Source: Linanthus parryae
Lineage: Eukaryota; Streptophyta; Magnoliopsida; Ericales; Polemoniaceae
Reading direction: 5' to 3'
DNA: 64,000 nucleotides
Assembly (NCBI GenBank): GCA_023055425.1
Contig: JALGPY010000015.1
Coordinates: 2,354,001-2,418,000, forward strand
Program-made: the position numbers and the translations under genes
Shown: positions 1 to 10,607 of the stretch, in pieces
Position numbering within the stretch: the stretch's first letter is position 1
How the letters are laid out: the number at the start of each line of letters is the position of its first letter
Notes under the pieces: model-generated
The model's database searches: none
Told to the model about the DNA's origin: nothing
Seen by the model: only the letters and a program-made list of their open reading frames with translations

Positions 1-456
1 AACCAAGCACTCGTTGCTGCTAAAGCGTGGCGCATTCAAAGCAATCGGCATTTTCTTGTCTCTAAAATCCTCCTACAAAAATGCTGCAGGAAAAAGATAT
101 TTTTTTTTCTATTGATGCTCATAGGAACGGCTCGTGGGCTTGAAAAAGTGTCCTTTTTGGCAGGGATCTCATTAAGAACGGCTCTATTCGAAATGTTAGA
201 AACTGGAGGAATACTAACATTCTGAAAGACAGATGGATTCCGGGTCTTGCCACCCCGCTAGAAACATTCACTAGTCCAAGTTCAATCAACGCTAATGACA
301 CGGTGTCAACCTGGATTTCAACTGCAAATGGATACCAAGAGTGGAAGAAAACTTGATTAGATCCCATGTTATATACTTTATTGCCCGAGGGATTCTCTCT
401 GTTAAGCTCCCCTCTCAGCATCAGGAGTATTTGATGCGAATTACTAACGCGTTTAA
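1..456 (+). pseudogene. LINE (L1-type) reverse transcriptase C-terminal fragment
   Basis: Conceptual translation in shifting frames gives hallmarks of the region after the RT domain of plant L1 LINEs: NQALVAAKAWRI near 1-36 (compare the family pattern FNxALLAKQxWRL), then WKSVLFGRDLIKNGSIRNV and ILKDRWIPG at about 145-245. A TGA replaces the usual Trp near 148, a frameshift lies around the T-run at 101-110, and another frame change occurs near 350, so no protein is made. The 5' part of the LINE is outside the window, and the right end is cut by the reverse LTR that begins at about 460. This is old, decayed sequence. The family assignment rests on motif recognition alone. Confidence 0.8.
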
Positions 457-459
457 ACG

Positions 460-1922
460 TAAGTGCACGGTCAAGTAGTAAATGGAGTATTTTATGACTC
501 CGAGTATCGAATTCAAGGGAAATATATGATTATTAGCTAATTAAGAATTAAGTAGAAGAAACCTAAGTAACCGGTAAGAAGTGGTTTGATTTTGAAAGTT
601 CGACGCCCACAAACAAGCGACATAAAATTAAATAACACCTAAGCTAACTATTTTTTTTTTATGATTTTAAGTTTAAAAGAAAATAATTGTGTTTGATACG
701 ATTATGGAGAAGAACTAGATAATCTAGGATCCGTAGGGGTGAATATGATTTCCGGACTAAGCTTAAGACACTCTAGTAATGATTGACTATACCGGGTTAC
801 ACTCATTACACTCTTCTATCGATCTCATGTAAATTTGCTTTACGGTTAACTTCGGGTCCTTTCGGTCCACCTACGCTTACCGTTCCACTCTATTTGGCTT
901 GTTAGGTCCGTTCACCGGGTCCTATCAGCCCACCGCTTTCACTAAACCCTAACCAATCCCAACCGAAACAACCCACACTCGGTCACTCAAGTTCTTTTCT
1001 CCTCTCGGTCTCCAAGAACTACAAGAATGTCAATTGCATTCTTAACACCCCCGGATTAGTTCACTATCGTGAAACTAAAAGGGTAACTAGCATGCTACGG
1101 GTGATCAAACCAACCACACATATAACTACGACCAAGAACACAATGAATAAATCAAACATAAACATAGAATTAAGCTAGAAGCATGAATCAAGTCAAAATC
1201 CGGAAATATCCTAATCAAAAACCCTAGTTCTCCATAGATTATCTTCGCGTTCCAAGCTTCGTCCCCAATCTTCTCTTGCTCCACCGTGCTCCTCAATGTG
1301 CATTCTCCTCCAAAAAGACATCAATTCCTGCCTCTTATGTCTTCTTCTTCGTTTTTTACCAGCTGGGCACGATTTTTAATGTAATTTGGCCGAAATTGCA
1401 CTTCAGCCCCTCCAGTTTGTAATTTTCGGACATAATTGTTTGCTTATCTTGCGCGGGCTGTATCTACCTCATACGGACTCGTATTTGGGCCTACCTTATA
1501 TCGTTGGAAAGCTACGGATGTCTAATTTCCAATTCCACAGGCCTTGATCCAAAATTCTTTGTAGATTTTCCTGAGCATCGAAAAGAGTGAAGGCTGGTCC
1601 TGTGTGACTTTTCCAACTTTGCTTCGTTTTTGCGTCTCCTTTTCTCCTCTTCATCTAGCTCCATTCCAAGCATATGCAAGCATTTCATAAGCTCCAATGC
1701 ACCTATTTTACCTGAGATACACAACACTAAACAACTCGTGCAAATATCATTGCAAATATGAGAGAAAACATGCACAAATAGGCTAGAAACACAACTCTTC
1801 ATTCTTAGGCTTGTAAGTCATCAATTCCACATATTAACGACATATAACATATAAATCATGTGAAATAAGCCTATTAAAAGTAATATGGAAGTATAAAAAT
1901 AACTTTTAAAACAGAGTTATCA
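460..1922 (-). mobile_element. Reverse Athila/Tat-like Ty3/gypsy LTR, probably solo
   Basis: Read on the minus strand it begins TGATAACTCTG at 1922 and ends near 464 with a segment (ACTCGGAGTCATAAAATACT, then TTGACCGTGCA) that resembles the U5 end of element A (TGGGATCGATAACTCGAGG, then TTGAACCGTGCA). No PBS, polypurine tract or coding region is attached on either side, so it looks like a solo LTR. The exact left end is uncertain by about 15 bp and I found no convincing TSD. It carries an A/T-rich half (460-1000 and 1700-1922) and a more mixed middle. The short ORFs within it are not gene-like. Confidence 0.6.
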
Positions 1923-2138
1923 ATATTCTGTCTTTAATGTTTGTTCCAGCTCAAATGCAACTTTGATGCTTCCTGTGAAAGCAAACAATAAAACGATATC
2001 TAGTTGACCAAAAATAGACAGCTCATTTACAAGTTGACCTTTGAATCAGATTGAAGACAGTTGTTCAAAGTGGTGTATGAAAAATAACGAGGTCACTGGA
2101 TCTTGAGAGTTATTTTTGATGACTTTGTTAGAGAAATT
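1923..2138. other. Single-copy-like spacer between two LTR insertions, with an exon-like stretch
   Basis: These 216 bp match no other part of the window. On the minus strand a pyrimidine-rich stretch ending TTTCACAG (about 1984-1977) looks like a splice acceptor, followed by an open stretch reading GSIKVAFELEQTLKTEY (1976-1926) that stops at the LTR end. It may be a scrap of a host gene or an older repeat. I cannot name a gene, and the stretch is too short to be sure. Confidence 0.3.
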
Positions 2139-3102
2139 TGCAATACTCCGTATATTTTTCAGGGGTAAAGTAGTAATTTGGAGGGGGAAATACGATTTTA
2201 ATTACGAAGCAGTATTTGGGTGAATTATTGTGTTTCCATAATTAAGAAATGTGTGACAATTCTTGAAAATAATTAGATATAGTACTCGTAATTTAATTAA
2301 CTAGTGTTTATTTATTATTCGAGAGCGTATGTGCAAACGCCGCATTGTATCATACACCCGTCACACACTATCATTATAGTGCCTAATGCACCCGAACCAA
2401 GCAATTACTTCACTCATCTTCCTCAACAATCTTCACCATCTTCGGTGAATTTGCATCACCGCCTATTTGTCACCTTCAACAACATCACTTCAAATCACTT
2501 TTGCCATGTCATAACATGCACTGCACTATGAGCACTTTTATAAATTCTTCCTCCTCCCTCCTCTCATCACCGCCAGCAACTCACAACCTTCTTCATATCA
2601 TCAATCTCACCATTATTTTCTTCACCTTCAACCTCCAACAACACCACCATGACCCCCGCTTGCTCTGCCTCACCATCACGCTCTATTATCACCTCTTTCC
2701 TCTGCTCACGGTGAGCCTCAGCAGCAGCCACAACAAGCTGGAGCGGCGGGAAGGCCAGCCACCGTATTCCTCGACGGGAAACCCCGAGGAACCCACCTGG
2801 GTTTCATCATACTATTTTCTCTCGCTCTTTGTGTCCAGTTCTAGTCTCTATTTCCCCTAGTGTCGAACCCAGAAGCATCAGAGGTCAATAGCAGATGTGG
2901 CAGCAGTTGCAGAGACTCGCCGGAATGCCGAACCTCCATTGTATCCGGTGAATCTTCCAGCCAAGCTCCACCAGCATCATCCAGAGCCACCCACTCTGTT
3001 CTGAACCTTCTGGTTGTCTCCTAGGGGTCCAACCAAGCCACCAGGAGGCCCGGCAAGACCCATAAGCCTGCATCGCTGGCGTCAAGCTCCATCTCCGGTG
3101 AC
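2139..3102 (+). repeat. Element B 5' LTR, first part
   Basis: It starts TGCAATACTCCGTATATTTT, and the 3' copy starts TGTAATTCCCCATATATTTT at 14558. Similarity to 14558-15525 is continuous, including the pyrimidine-rich block at 2350-2700. At 3102 it is interrupted by TGATAG, the start of element A. Short ORFs shared by the two LTR copies exist only because the LTRs are duplicates. Confidence 0.85.
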
Positions 3103-4756
3103 TGATAGCACCTTTTAGGGGCTATAATTCTTTAGAATTTACCACATGTTAATAGGTATTTGGAGAGTGTTTTGAGGCCAATGTTAGAGATTATAGGTCG
3201 TTTTATCACTTGTTGCTACCATGTGCTATATTATTAGTCCGGGCATTTTCTATGCATATTTCATTGTTATTTGTCAAATATAATCGCTTGGTATGTTATT
3301 TCATGTTGTATTGGCAGGAACGGATGCTAATCGATTGATAGAAGGCATGGAACGAACTTCGGAAACAACGGGAGCTCAAGTGGAGTCAAGAGAGGCCGAA
3401 TGGGAGGAGCTTGGATGACCAGTCTGCACTATTTTGATCATATCCAGAGTTCTACAACTCATTTGGGGGTGAGACCAGTTCCACATGAAAGTAGACTCAG
3501 ACAAATTTCCATTGATAGGTCACGGAGCTAAATCTGAGTTCGGACGAAGAAGATATCGCGTTTTGAAGTCAGGAGCATATTTCAGGGGGCTAGTGTGCAA
3601 TTACTGAAGACTTCTGCGGGTTATGAAGGAAGGACGAACTAGGGACGAAAATAATGACCATTCACTATTGAGAGCCACGATCAAGGAGGAGAGAAAGGAG
3701 ACTTCATTGGGAGCAACCTCAAGCAAGGAGATGAGCCCGGATCGTGCCAATCTTCACGATTTCTAGCGTTTGATCTCTTATTCCCTCTTTTAACCACTTG
3801 TATGGAGAAACTTTGTTGTGTTGCTAAGATTATTAGTAGCTAGATATTTTGCTAGGCTTCTCTAGAAAGCCTACGGTTTATGTAGAATATGTTTTACGGA
3901 TTTGAGACTTTGTTTCATGCTTTTGGATTTAGATTCATTGAATCAATGTTTAGTTTCTTGATATTGTCATTGAATCCAGCCTATTGAAACGGCTAGATTA
4001 TGATTTGATAATCATGATACTTAGGGTATATTCGTGAATCAATTTCTTGCTTAATGTTAATATTTGTTTTAGTTATTGTTCATATGCTATGCTTAATTTC
4101 TTGGCAAGAATGGAGTAATTAAACGGACTTGTTAATTAGCTAGCGAGTGCGTAAGAGCGACTTAGACCTAGTTGTGATGAGATATGAACAACAATCCTTA
4201 ATCACTGAGACTGACAAGAGAAGTGTGTAGGATTGGCCTTAGTGGGTAGATTCGGTAGAAGATAGTGAGGTGTTCGTGTGGTGGTGGTCTGAGAGGACAT
4301 CATTCCGTGCATTGTCGTTAGCCTACTAGAACAGACCGGTAGATGTAGGTGGACCAACATGACACCAAGTAAACCCTAACGTAGAACGACATGAGACCGA
4401 GAGGAGATTGTCAGTACTATTACCCGGCTTAACTAGAATAGGATTAACGTGTTACTTTGCTAATCCGGAAATCGTCTACAACCTTAGGTGATCTAGAGAT
4501 TGTCTAGTTTCTCCATATTTGTGTAATAAAATAAAAAAATACAAAATGATTAGTTTAGTTGTTATTTAATTTCTGTCACTTGTCTATGGGTGACGCCTTA
4601 GTTAATCACAATTCTTCCTCCTGTTACAGTACTTTAAGTTAATAACTAATTAAATAGTCTCAAGCTTGTCCTCGTGGGATCGATAACTCGAGGTTGAAAT
4701 ATTACCCTATATTACTTGAACCGTGCACTTGCGGTAACACGTAAGAAAGCGTGTCA
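3103..4756 (+). repeat. Element A 5' LTR
   Basis: It starts TGATAGCACC and ends GTGTCA just upstream of the PBS, 1,654 bp. The 3' copy at 9124 begins TGATAGAACC and aligns along its length with scattered substitutions and small indels. Confidence 0.85.
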
Positions 4757-4762
4757 AGTTTT

Positions 4763-4779
4763 TGGCGCCGTTGCCGGGA
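4763..4779 (+). promoter_or_regulatory. Primer binding site, tRNA-Asp type (element A)
   Basis: TGGCGCCGTTGCCGGGA lies 6 bp after the LTR end. It is complementary to the 3' end of plant tRNA-Asp (CCGGCAACGGCGCCA), with one G fewer in the final G-run than the usual element sequence. It primes minus-strand synthesis in Athila/Tat elements. Confidence 0.85.
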
Positions 4780-4912
4780 CAGCGGTAGATTATTTAGTTA
4801 GGCGTTAGTTTAGAGTACTTTTCTTTTAGTTTGTTTTATTTTTTTCTATCTTTGTGCTTCACATGTATGGCGTGAGTTTGTTTTCACAGGAACGCAGGAA
4901 GCATGAGACGTA

Positions 4913-5734
4913 ATGAGCATGTGGAGCGACGAGGATTATGTGGGGATCTCTGATTACCCCTACTACTGTGCTAAATGCAGAATTTGGCACAATGATGACA
5001 CATGCTCAATGATTCGGTGCTACAAATTCAAGAAGGATCATAAGTATGAAGACGCATGCATATTCGATCCACCACAGCTTCATCAGCATCAAGAGGACTC
5101 ATCAGCAAGCATGGAAGACTTGCACAATATTATGGGGGAGGTCCAAGCGCGCATCACAAGGATGTCCCTTATTACAGATGAGCCACAAGAGGATCCTGTG
5201 CCACATGCCATTGAGCCCCTAATTGAGCCTCTATGGACACCATCACAAGATGGTTTGGAGGAACCTCATTGGCTACCAGCGGTCCTAGACATGCAAAGGA
5301 CACTGATAGCTAGGATGGAGCGAGAACGAGAATCCGCATCCCAAGATGCAGTTGTGGAATAAGAGATACATGAGCCGAGCGAAGAATGCAGTGTCCATGA
5401 ACCATGGGTGGACTCTGCCATTTATGAGGACTCAGAATCTGATTCAGACTGGGGTGGAATTGTGTGTCCAACAATGGAGGAGGCAATGCTCTCTGCAAGG
5501 GAATCTCAAATTATCTTACAGCCTTGGCATGATTGGGATGACACATACATTGAGAGCTTGTGGGGTGTTGATGATGAAGCTGATGAAACACTTGTGATTG
5601 TTGCTATTGAGGATTTGGAAATCAGCAAGTGTGGGGGTGTGCGTGAACTGCATGTGGTGACTGAAGAACTTTTAGCACGGAAGGAGTACTACTGGGATAA
5701 TTTCATGGACAGAGATTCATTTGAGCCCAGTTGA
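4913..5734 (+). pseudogene. Unrecognised 273-codon ORF of element A, split by one stop
   Basis: The reading frame runs from ATG 4913 to TGA 5732-5734 and is broken only by an in-frame TAA at 5360-5362; codons on both sides are in one frame. The N-terminal 50 residues hold a Cys/His cluster (C-x2-C-x3-WH-x4-C-x4-C, residues about 21-38) that could bind zinc. The rest is strongly acidic, rich in Glu, Asp and Trp, and ends EYYWDNFMDRDSFEPS. It is not a recognisable gag capsid or any pol domain. It lies about 135 bp after the PBS, where gag would be. It may be a diverged gag, a captured host fragment or an accessory protein. I do not recognise the family and assign no function. A second copy would show whether the stop is specific to this insertion. 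Confidence 0.5.
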
Positions 5735-8700
5735 ACTTTGTTGAAGTTGATCAAGAGGATCAAGTGCAAGATGAAAAGAGTCGGCTTCTACAAATGTTCA
5801 CCATCTTCTTTGCTCGTGGGCGCACTTCGCAAGAAAAATCTTATTGAGAAAAGATGGTGGAAGAAGAAGAAGTGGAGAGTTAAAGCATCCTTCACTATCC
5901 TAGACGGTTGAGGTAACTGGGTCGGGCCGTCGACCTTAAATTACAAGAGCTTCTTGGGAGGCAACCCAATGTAGAGTAGGATATTTGCTATTTTATTTAG
6001 TTCTTGTATTTAGTTCTCCATACTTGATTGTGAGAGATGTAAGAGAGAGCGGTCTAATATTTTCCATGAGTGTGCAGAACACGGGTACCGAAGACCCTTC
6101 GGATTCCCCTTCTTGATGCATGTGCATGACTTTGCACGCAAAACGAGGCACAACGAGCAGTTTGACGATTGGACTTGAAAGAGAGGCTACTTGATGTGGA
6201 GGAGTATCTATTTATTTAGTGAGTATATTGGCAGCTCGATGTGACCCGAATTTGCACGCATCGGTATCCGAAGCGGAATGAAAGATCACAAGCTTAAAGG
6301 GACTTGATTATCGTGCTAGAGAGCAATTTTGGAGATGAGACAAAAAAATCCGCGAACTTTGGGAATTTTTCAGTTAACATTGGATTCTACATCCAATGAC
6401 GAGTTTGTGAGCGCGAGAATCGAAGGAATCAAACACCGGACGAAGAAACTAGAGCAAAAACAAAATCCAGTGTGTCCCAGGGCATTTCGAACCAAAATCA
6501 ATTGATTTCGGGCCGAAATGAAACAAGTCCACTGTTTTGAGATTTTGAAAACATTTCGGGCCGAAATGCTCAGCATTTCGGGCCCAAATGCTCTGACAGT
6601 CCCACTTTTTGAGGGCATTTTTGGTATTTTGGGGGGTATTCTTTAAAACAAAAACCGGGTTTTAACCCTCCTACACCCCAATTTCAGATCAGTAACACCC
6701 TCCTTCATCTTCTTCCTCTCAAAATCTCAAGAACACTCACACACACAAAATCAAAAACATCTTCAAATTCAAAACTTTTTGTTGGGTTTTGCTCCTTGCA
6801 AACTCGTCATTAACATTAAGTCGCGGAGTTTTGAGAGAGAGAGTAAGTGGTTTGAGTGTGGGGGAAAGCAAAGAGGAAGATCTCCAAGAATAAAATTCTC
6901 CGATTCGTATACTTTAGTAGGATTTGGCCTTAGCTCAAGAAGAGACTTGTGACGGGGACATCGAGGAGCTTAAGGAGGTATTCTTGCCTTCCCTTGGTCG
7001 TGTTTCCAAAAATTTGGTACAATTTTCTCTCTCTCGGCTTTAATTCTTGCTTAGGCACTCTTCGGGCTTAATTTCTTGAAATTTTTTACTTGCTCATACT
7101 TGGATTATTCGATACTTGTTTTGCTCACTCCGACTAGACCTCACGTGCACTCACTCCGACTAAACCCACCGGCCCTACGCTTGAGAAGCCGAGTCTTCTT
7201 TATTTCACCTTATATTTCGTTGAGGAAAACGAAGCGCTTAAGTGTGGGAGAGATTTTAGCTATCCGCTAGTTAGCCATTGCATAGCCTTGTTACATGTAG
7301 TTAGTGAGTCGAGTTTGCATGTAGATGTCGAGTCGATCAGGTTTTGCATGTGCACTTTTATTTTATGCATTGTATATATTTTTGCACTTTTATTTATTGA
7401 GTCCACCTATTTGTTGGTTAGTCGAGTTGGCCAGTTACATATAGTGTCAAGAAAAAAAAATTGAAAATCCTAAAATTGAACTTCATTGAGAAAGGGCAAT
7501 TGAAGAGAGTAAGCTTGGAGAGGGCTTAATGATAGTATTCCCTAGGTAGTATGAAAATCTGAGGTGAGGTAGACGCGAGAATCTGGAGTAGAAAGGCTTT
7601 AGGGCTAATGCACTCGAGAATTGTGAGTAGTTGTCTCTCATACTAGTTATCCTACTAGCGCTACACCACTGTCACTTAGGTAGTCGTCAACCCTCCTCGT
7701 AGTGGCAACGGAACAGCTGTGTGAGTGATTTTTACGGGGACCTCACGTCCCGTCTCCATCGCCTAGGTCCACTAGTTACCCCAATTTGATCCACCGACCC
7801 CTTTTATTTACATCCTCTAGGCTAGGAAGCCATTCCTTGTGAATTTCATCACTAGTTAGAATGGTCCCTTCCTATGCGTCATGATAGAGGGAGTTGAGTT
7901 AGGGAGGTTCAATGAGGGTATGCTGGATTGATACATCTTGAGTGGATTCTATTACATGTCGTCTTTTGAGGGGGTGTGAGGGTGAGTTAGAGACGGCAGC
8001 ACACTTCGGTGTGGCGGTGAGTCGTGTCCATACATCACGATCACAGGTGGAGTGTCGTAGTGCGTGACATTCTTTTCGCACGATATGGGGTGGGGTTGGT
8101 TGATCTTATAGGAGGACGTGCTTGTGCTTCATGTAAATTCTCTATATCTTAGGTGATGAGGAGGATTGGTTGGAATTAGCGCGTGTTACATTGACTACCG
8201 GGTTCGAGATATGCTTTACATTGAGTGTGGGGGTGTCGACATATATTGATTACATCACTGATTTGACACATTCCACCCCCACGTTATCTATTTGACATTT
8301 TATCTCCTCGGATATTACTATCGTTTTGTCGGCTCCATGTGCTTAATGTTATTGGGTGGAAATGAAAAAAAAGGAAAAAAAAGCAAAAAAGAAAATTGAA
8401 AAGGAAATGGAATAGGGAGCCGGAAGTTGAACTTCAGGAAGACCGAGGAGATTAGCTATGATCTTGATCACTTCTTCACATTTGTGGCTGCGAGAACGGC
8501 GTTGCACCCATATTGAGGGAAAGAGGGTCGGAGTAGTTAGTTCTGTGGGGTTCCTTGGATTTTGGTGAGGGAGTGTGAGAATCGGGTTCAGTGAGTTATA
8601 TCATGACGTCTAGGACTGCGCTTCTAAATATCCTATCATACCCGTCCTAAGCCGTCAACCGTTTAAACGTGTGGATAAATAGCTCGGATGGTAGGTGCTA

Positions 8701-9107
8701 GGGATACGTTTGATGAGTGTGCAAGAGCAACTTATTGAGTGTTCGTGCCCGTTCTGTCTGAAGAAACTGGCCGCAAGTTCTACAGATCACCAAAGTTATA
8801 TAAGCTTCTAGGGGATGTGAGAGCCTTATGACATGTCGGTTTGTTCTTTGAGATTGCCCAATCTCTAACAAGAAAAAAGAAAAAATATGTTCTTTAATTC
8901 GTTGCATTGTACATACTTGAGTTGCATTGTACATATCATGTAGTTTGCATAGTCGTGTCTTTGTGTATTGAGTCGTGAGTCATGTCGGCCAGCGGAAAGT
9001 AAAGTATGCAAAGCGGTGGGGTATGAATTAGTTTGGTTGTGGTATGTATGCAATGTCTTAAGTGTGGGGGTTGTGTGCTTCATTGTTGCTCGAGACGAGC
9101 AAGAGAG
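5735..9107 (+). other. Long noncoding interior of element A
   Basis: These 3.4 kb hold no supported gene. Visible features are the block at 5925-5985 with TTGGGAGGCAACCCAA, typical of the region after pol in Athila/Tat elements; a cluster of palindromes at 6483-6590; a purine-rich A/G tract at 8360-8412; and repeated motifs of the form AGTGTGGGGG (see findings). Short ORFs on both strands have no family resemblance and are treated as chance. Confidence 0.6.
6483..6590. repeat. Four copies of the near-palindrome CATTTCGGGCCGAAATG
   Basis: Copies start at 6483 (diverged), 6504, 6552 and 6574. The unit is self-complementary except at its central base. The copies lie within 108 bp of element A's interior and could form hairpins in RNA. 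Function is unknown. Confidence 0.7.
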
Positions 9108-9121
9108 TAAGTGTGGGGGAG
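9108..9121 (+). promoter_or_regulatory. Polypurine tract of element A
   Basis: TAAGTGTGGGGGAG lies 2 bp before the 3' LTR start (TGATAG at 9124), the position from which plus-strand synthesis is primed. Close copies occur elsewhere in the interior. Confidence 0.7.
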
Positions 9122-9123
9122 TA

Positions 9124-10607
9124 TGATAGAACCTTTTAGGGGCTATAATTCTTTAGCATTTACCACATGTTAATAGGTATTTGGTGAGTGTTTTGAGGCC
9201 AATGTTAGAGATTATAGGTCGTTTTATCACTTGTTGCTACCATGTGCTATATTATTAGTCCGGGCATTTTTCTATGCGTCTTTCATTGTTATTTGTCAAA
9301 TATAATCGCTTGGTATGTTTGTTCATGTTTTCTTGGCAGTAACGGATGCTAATCGATTGATAGAAGGCATGGAACGAACTTCGGAAACAACGGGAGCTCA
9401 AGTGGAGTCAAGAGAAGCCGAATTGGAGGAGCTTGGATGACCAGTCTGCACTATTTTGATCATAGCCGGAGTTCTACAACTCATTTGGTGGTGAGACCAG
9501 TTCCATATGAAAGTAGACTTAGACAGCTTTCCATTGATAGGTCACGGAGCTAAATCTGAGTTCGGACGAAGAAGATATCGCGTTTTGAAGTCAGGAGCAG
9601 ATTTCAGGGGGCTAGTGTGCAATTACTGAAGACTTCTGCGGGTTATGAAGGAAGGACGGCCTAGGGACGAAAATAATGACCATTCACTATTGAGAGCCAC
9701 AATCAAGGAGGAGAGCAAGGAGACTTCATTGGGAGCAACCTCAAGAAAGGAGAAGAGCCCGGATCGTGCCAATCTTCACGATTTCTAGCGTTTGATCTCT
9801 TCTTCCCTCTTTTAACCACTTGTATGGAGAAACTTTGTTGTGTTGATAAGATTATTAGTATCTAGATATTTTGCTAGGCTTCTCTAGAAAGCCTAGGGTT
9901 TATGTAGACAATATGTTTTCCGGATTTTTGAGACTTTGTTTCATGCTTTTGGATTTAGATTCATTGAATCAATGTTTAGTTTCTTGATATTGTTATTGAA
10001 TCCAGTCTATTGACACGGCTAGATTATGATTTGATAATCATGAGACTTAGGGTTTATTCGTGAATCAATTTCTTGCTTAATGTTAAAATTTGTTTTAGTT
10101 ATCGTTCATATGCTATGCTTAATTTCTTGGCAAGAATGGAGTAATTAACCGGACTTGTTAATTAGCTAGCGAGTGCGTGAGAGCGACTTAGACCTAGTTG
10201 TGATGAGATATGAACAACAATCCTTAATCACTGAGACTGACAAGAGAAGTGTGTAGGATTGGACTTAGTGGGTAGATTCGGTAGAAGATAGTGAGGTGTT
10301 CGTGTGGTGGTGGTCTGAGAGGACATCATTCCGTGCATTGTCGTTAGCCTACTAGAACAGACCGGTAGATGTAGGTGGACCGACAGGACACCAAGTAAAC
10401 CCTAACGTAGAACGACATGAGACCGAGAGGAGATTGTCAGTACTATTACCCGGCTTAACTAGAATAGGATTAACGTGTTACTTTGCTAATCCGGAAATCG
10501 TCTACAGCCTTAGGTGATCTAGAGATTGTCTAGTTTCTCCATATTTGTGTAATGTAATAAAAAAATACAAAAAGATTAGTTTAGTTGTTATTTGATTTTT
10601 GTCACTT
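9124..10607 (+). repeat. Element A 3' LTR, right end deleted
   Basis: It aligns with 3103-4583 of the 5' LTR. The last roughly 170 bp (equivalent to 4584-4756) are absent, and the sequence passes directly into B's LTR at TTGTTTGTATTT, a short stretch of microhomology between the two. Confidence 0.85.

Larger units (their letters stand above)
3103..10607 (+). mobile_element. Element A: nonautonomous Athila/Tat-like LTR element (LARD-like)
   Basis: The two LTRs (3103-4756 and 9124-10607) flank a 4.4 kb interior with no recognisable gag, protease, RT, RNase H or integrase. The PBS matches tRNA-Asp, as in Athila-type Ty3/gypsy elements, and the interior keeps a post-pol motif of that group (TTGGGAGGCAACCCAA, 5955-5970). 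It therefore looks like a large retrotransposon derivative mobilised in trans by a relative. It carries one interrupted 273-codon ORF of unknown function (4913-5734). It sits inside B's 5' LTR. Its 3' LTR lacks about 170 bp, and about 217 bp of B's LTR is missing at the same place, so one deletion of about 390 bp spans that border and has removed the TSD. Confidence 0.8.

Noticed and set aside
2304..2860. Two overlapping ORFs (75 and 119 codons) also present at 14725-15282
   Set aside because: They repeat only because both copies lie in the LTRs of element B; translations are low-complexity, with no domain and no matching frame conservation.
8698..9083. Minus-strand ORFs near the end of element A
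   Set aside because: No family resemblance and antisense to the element.
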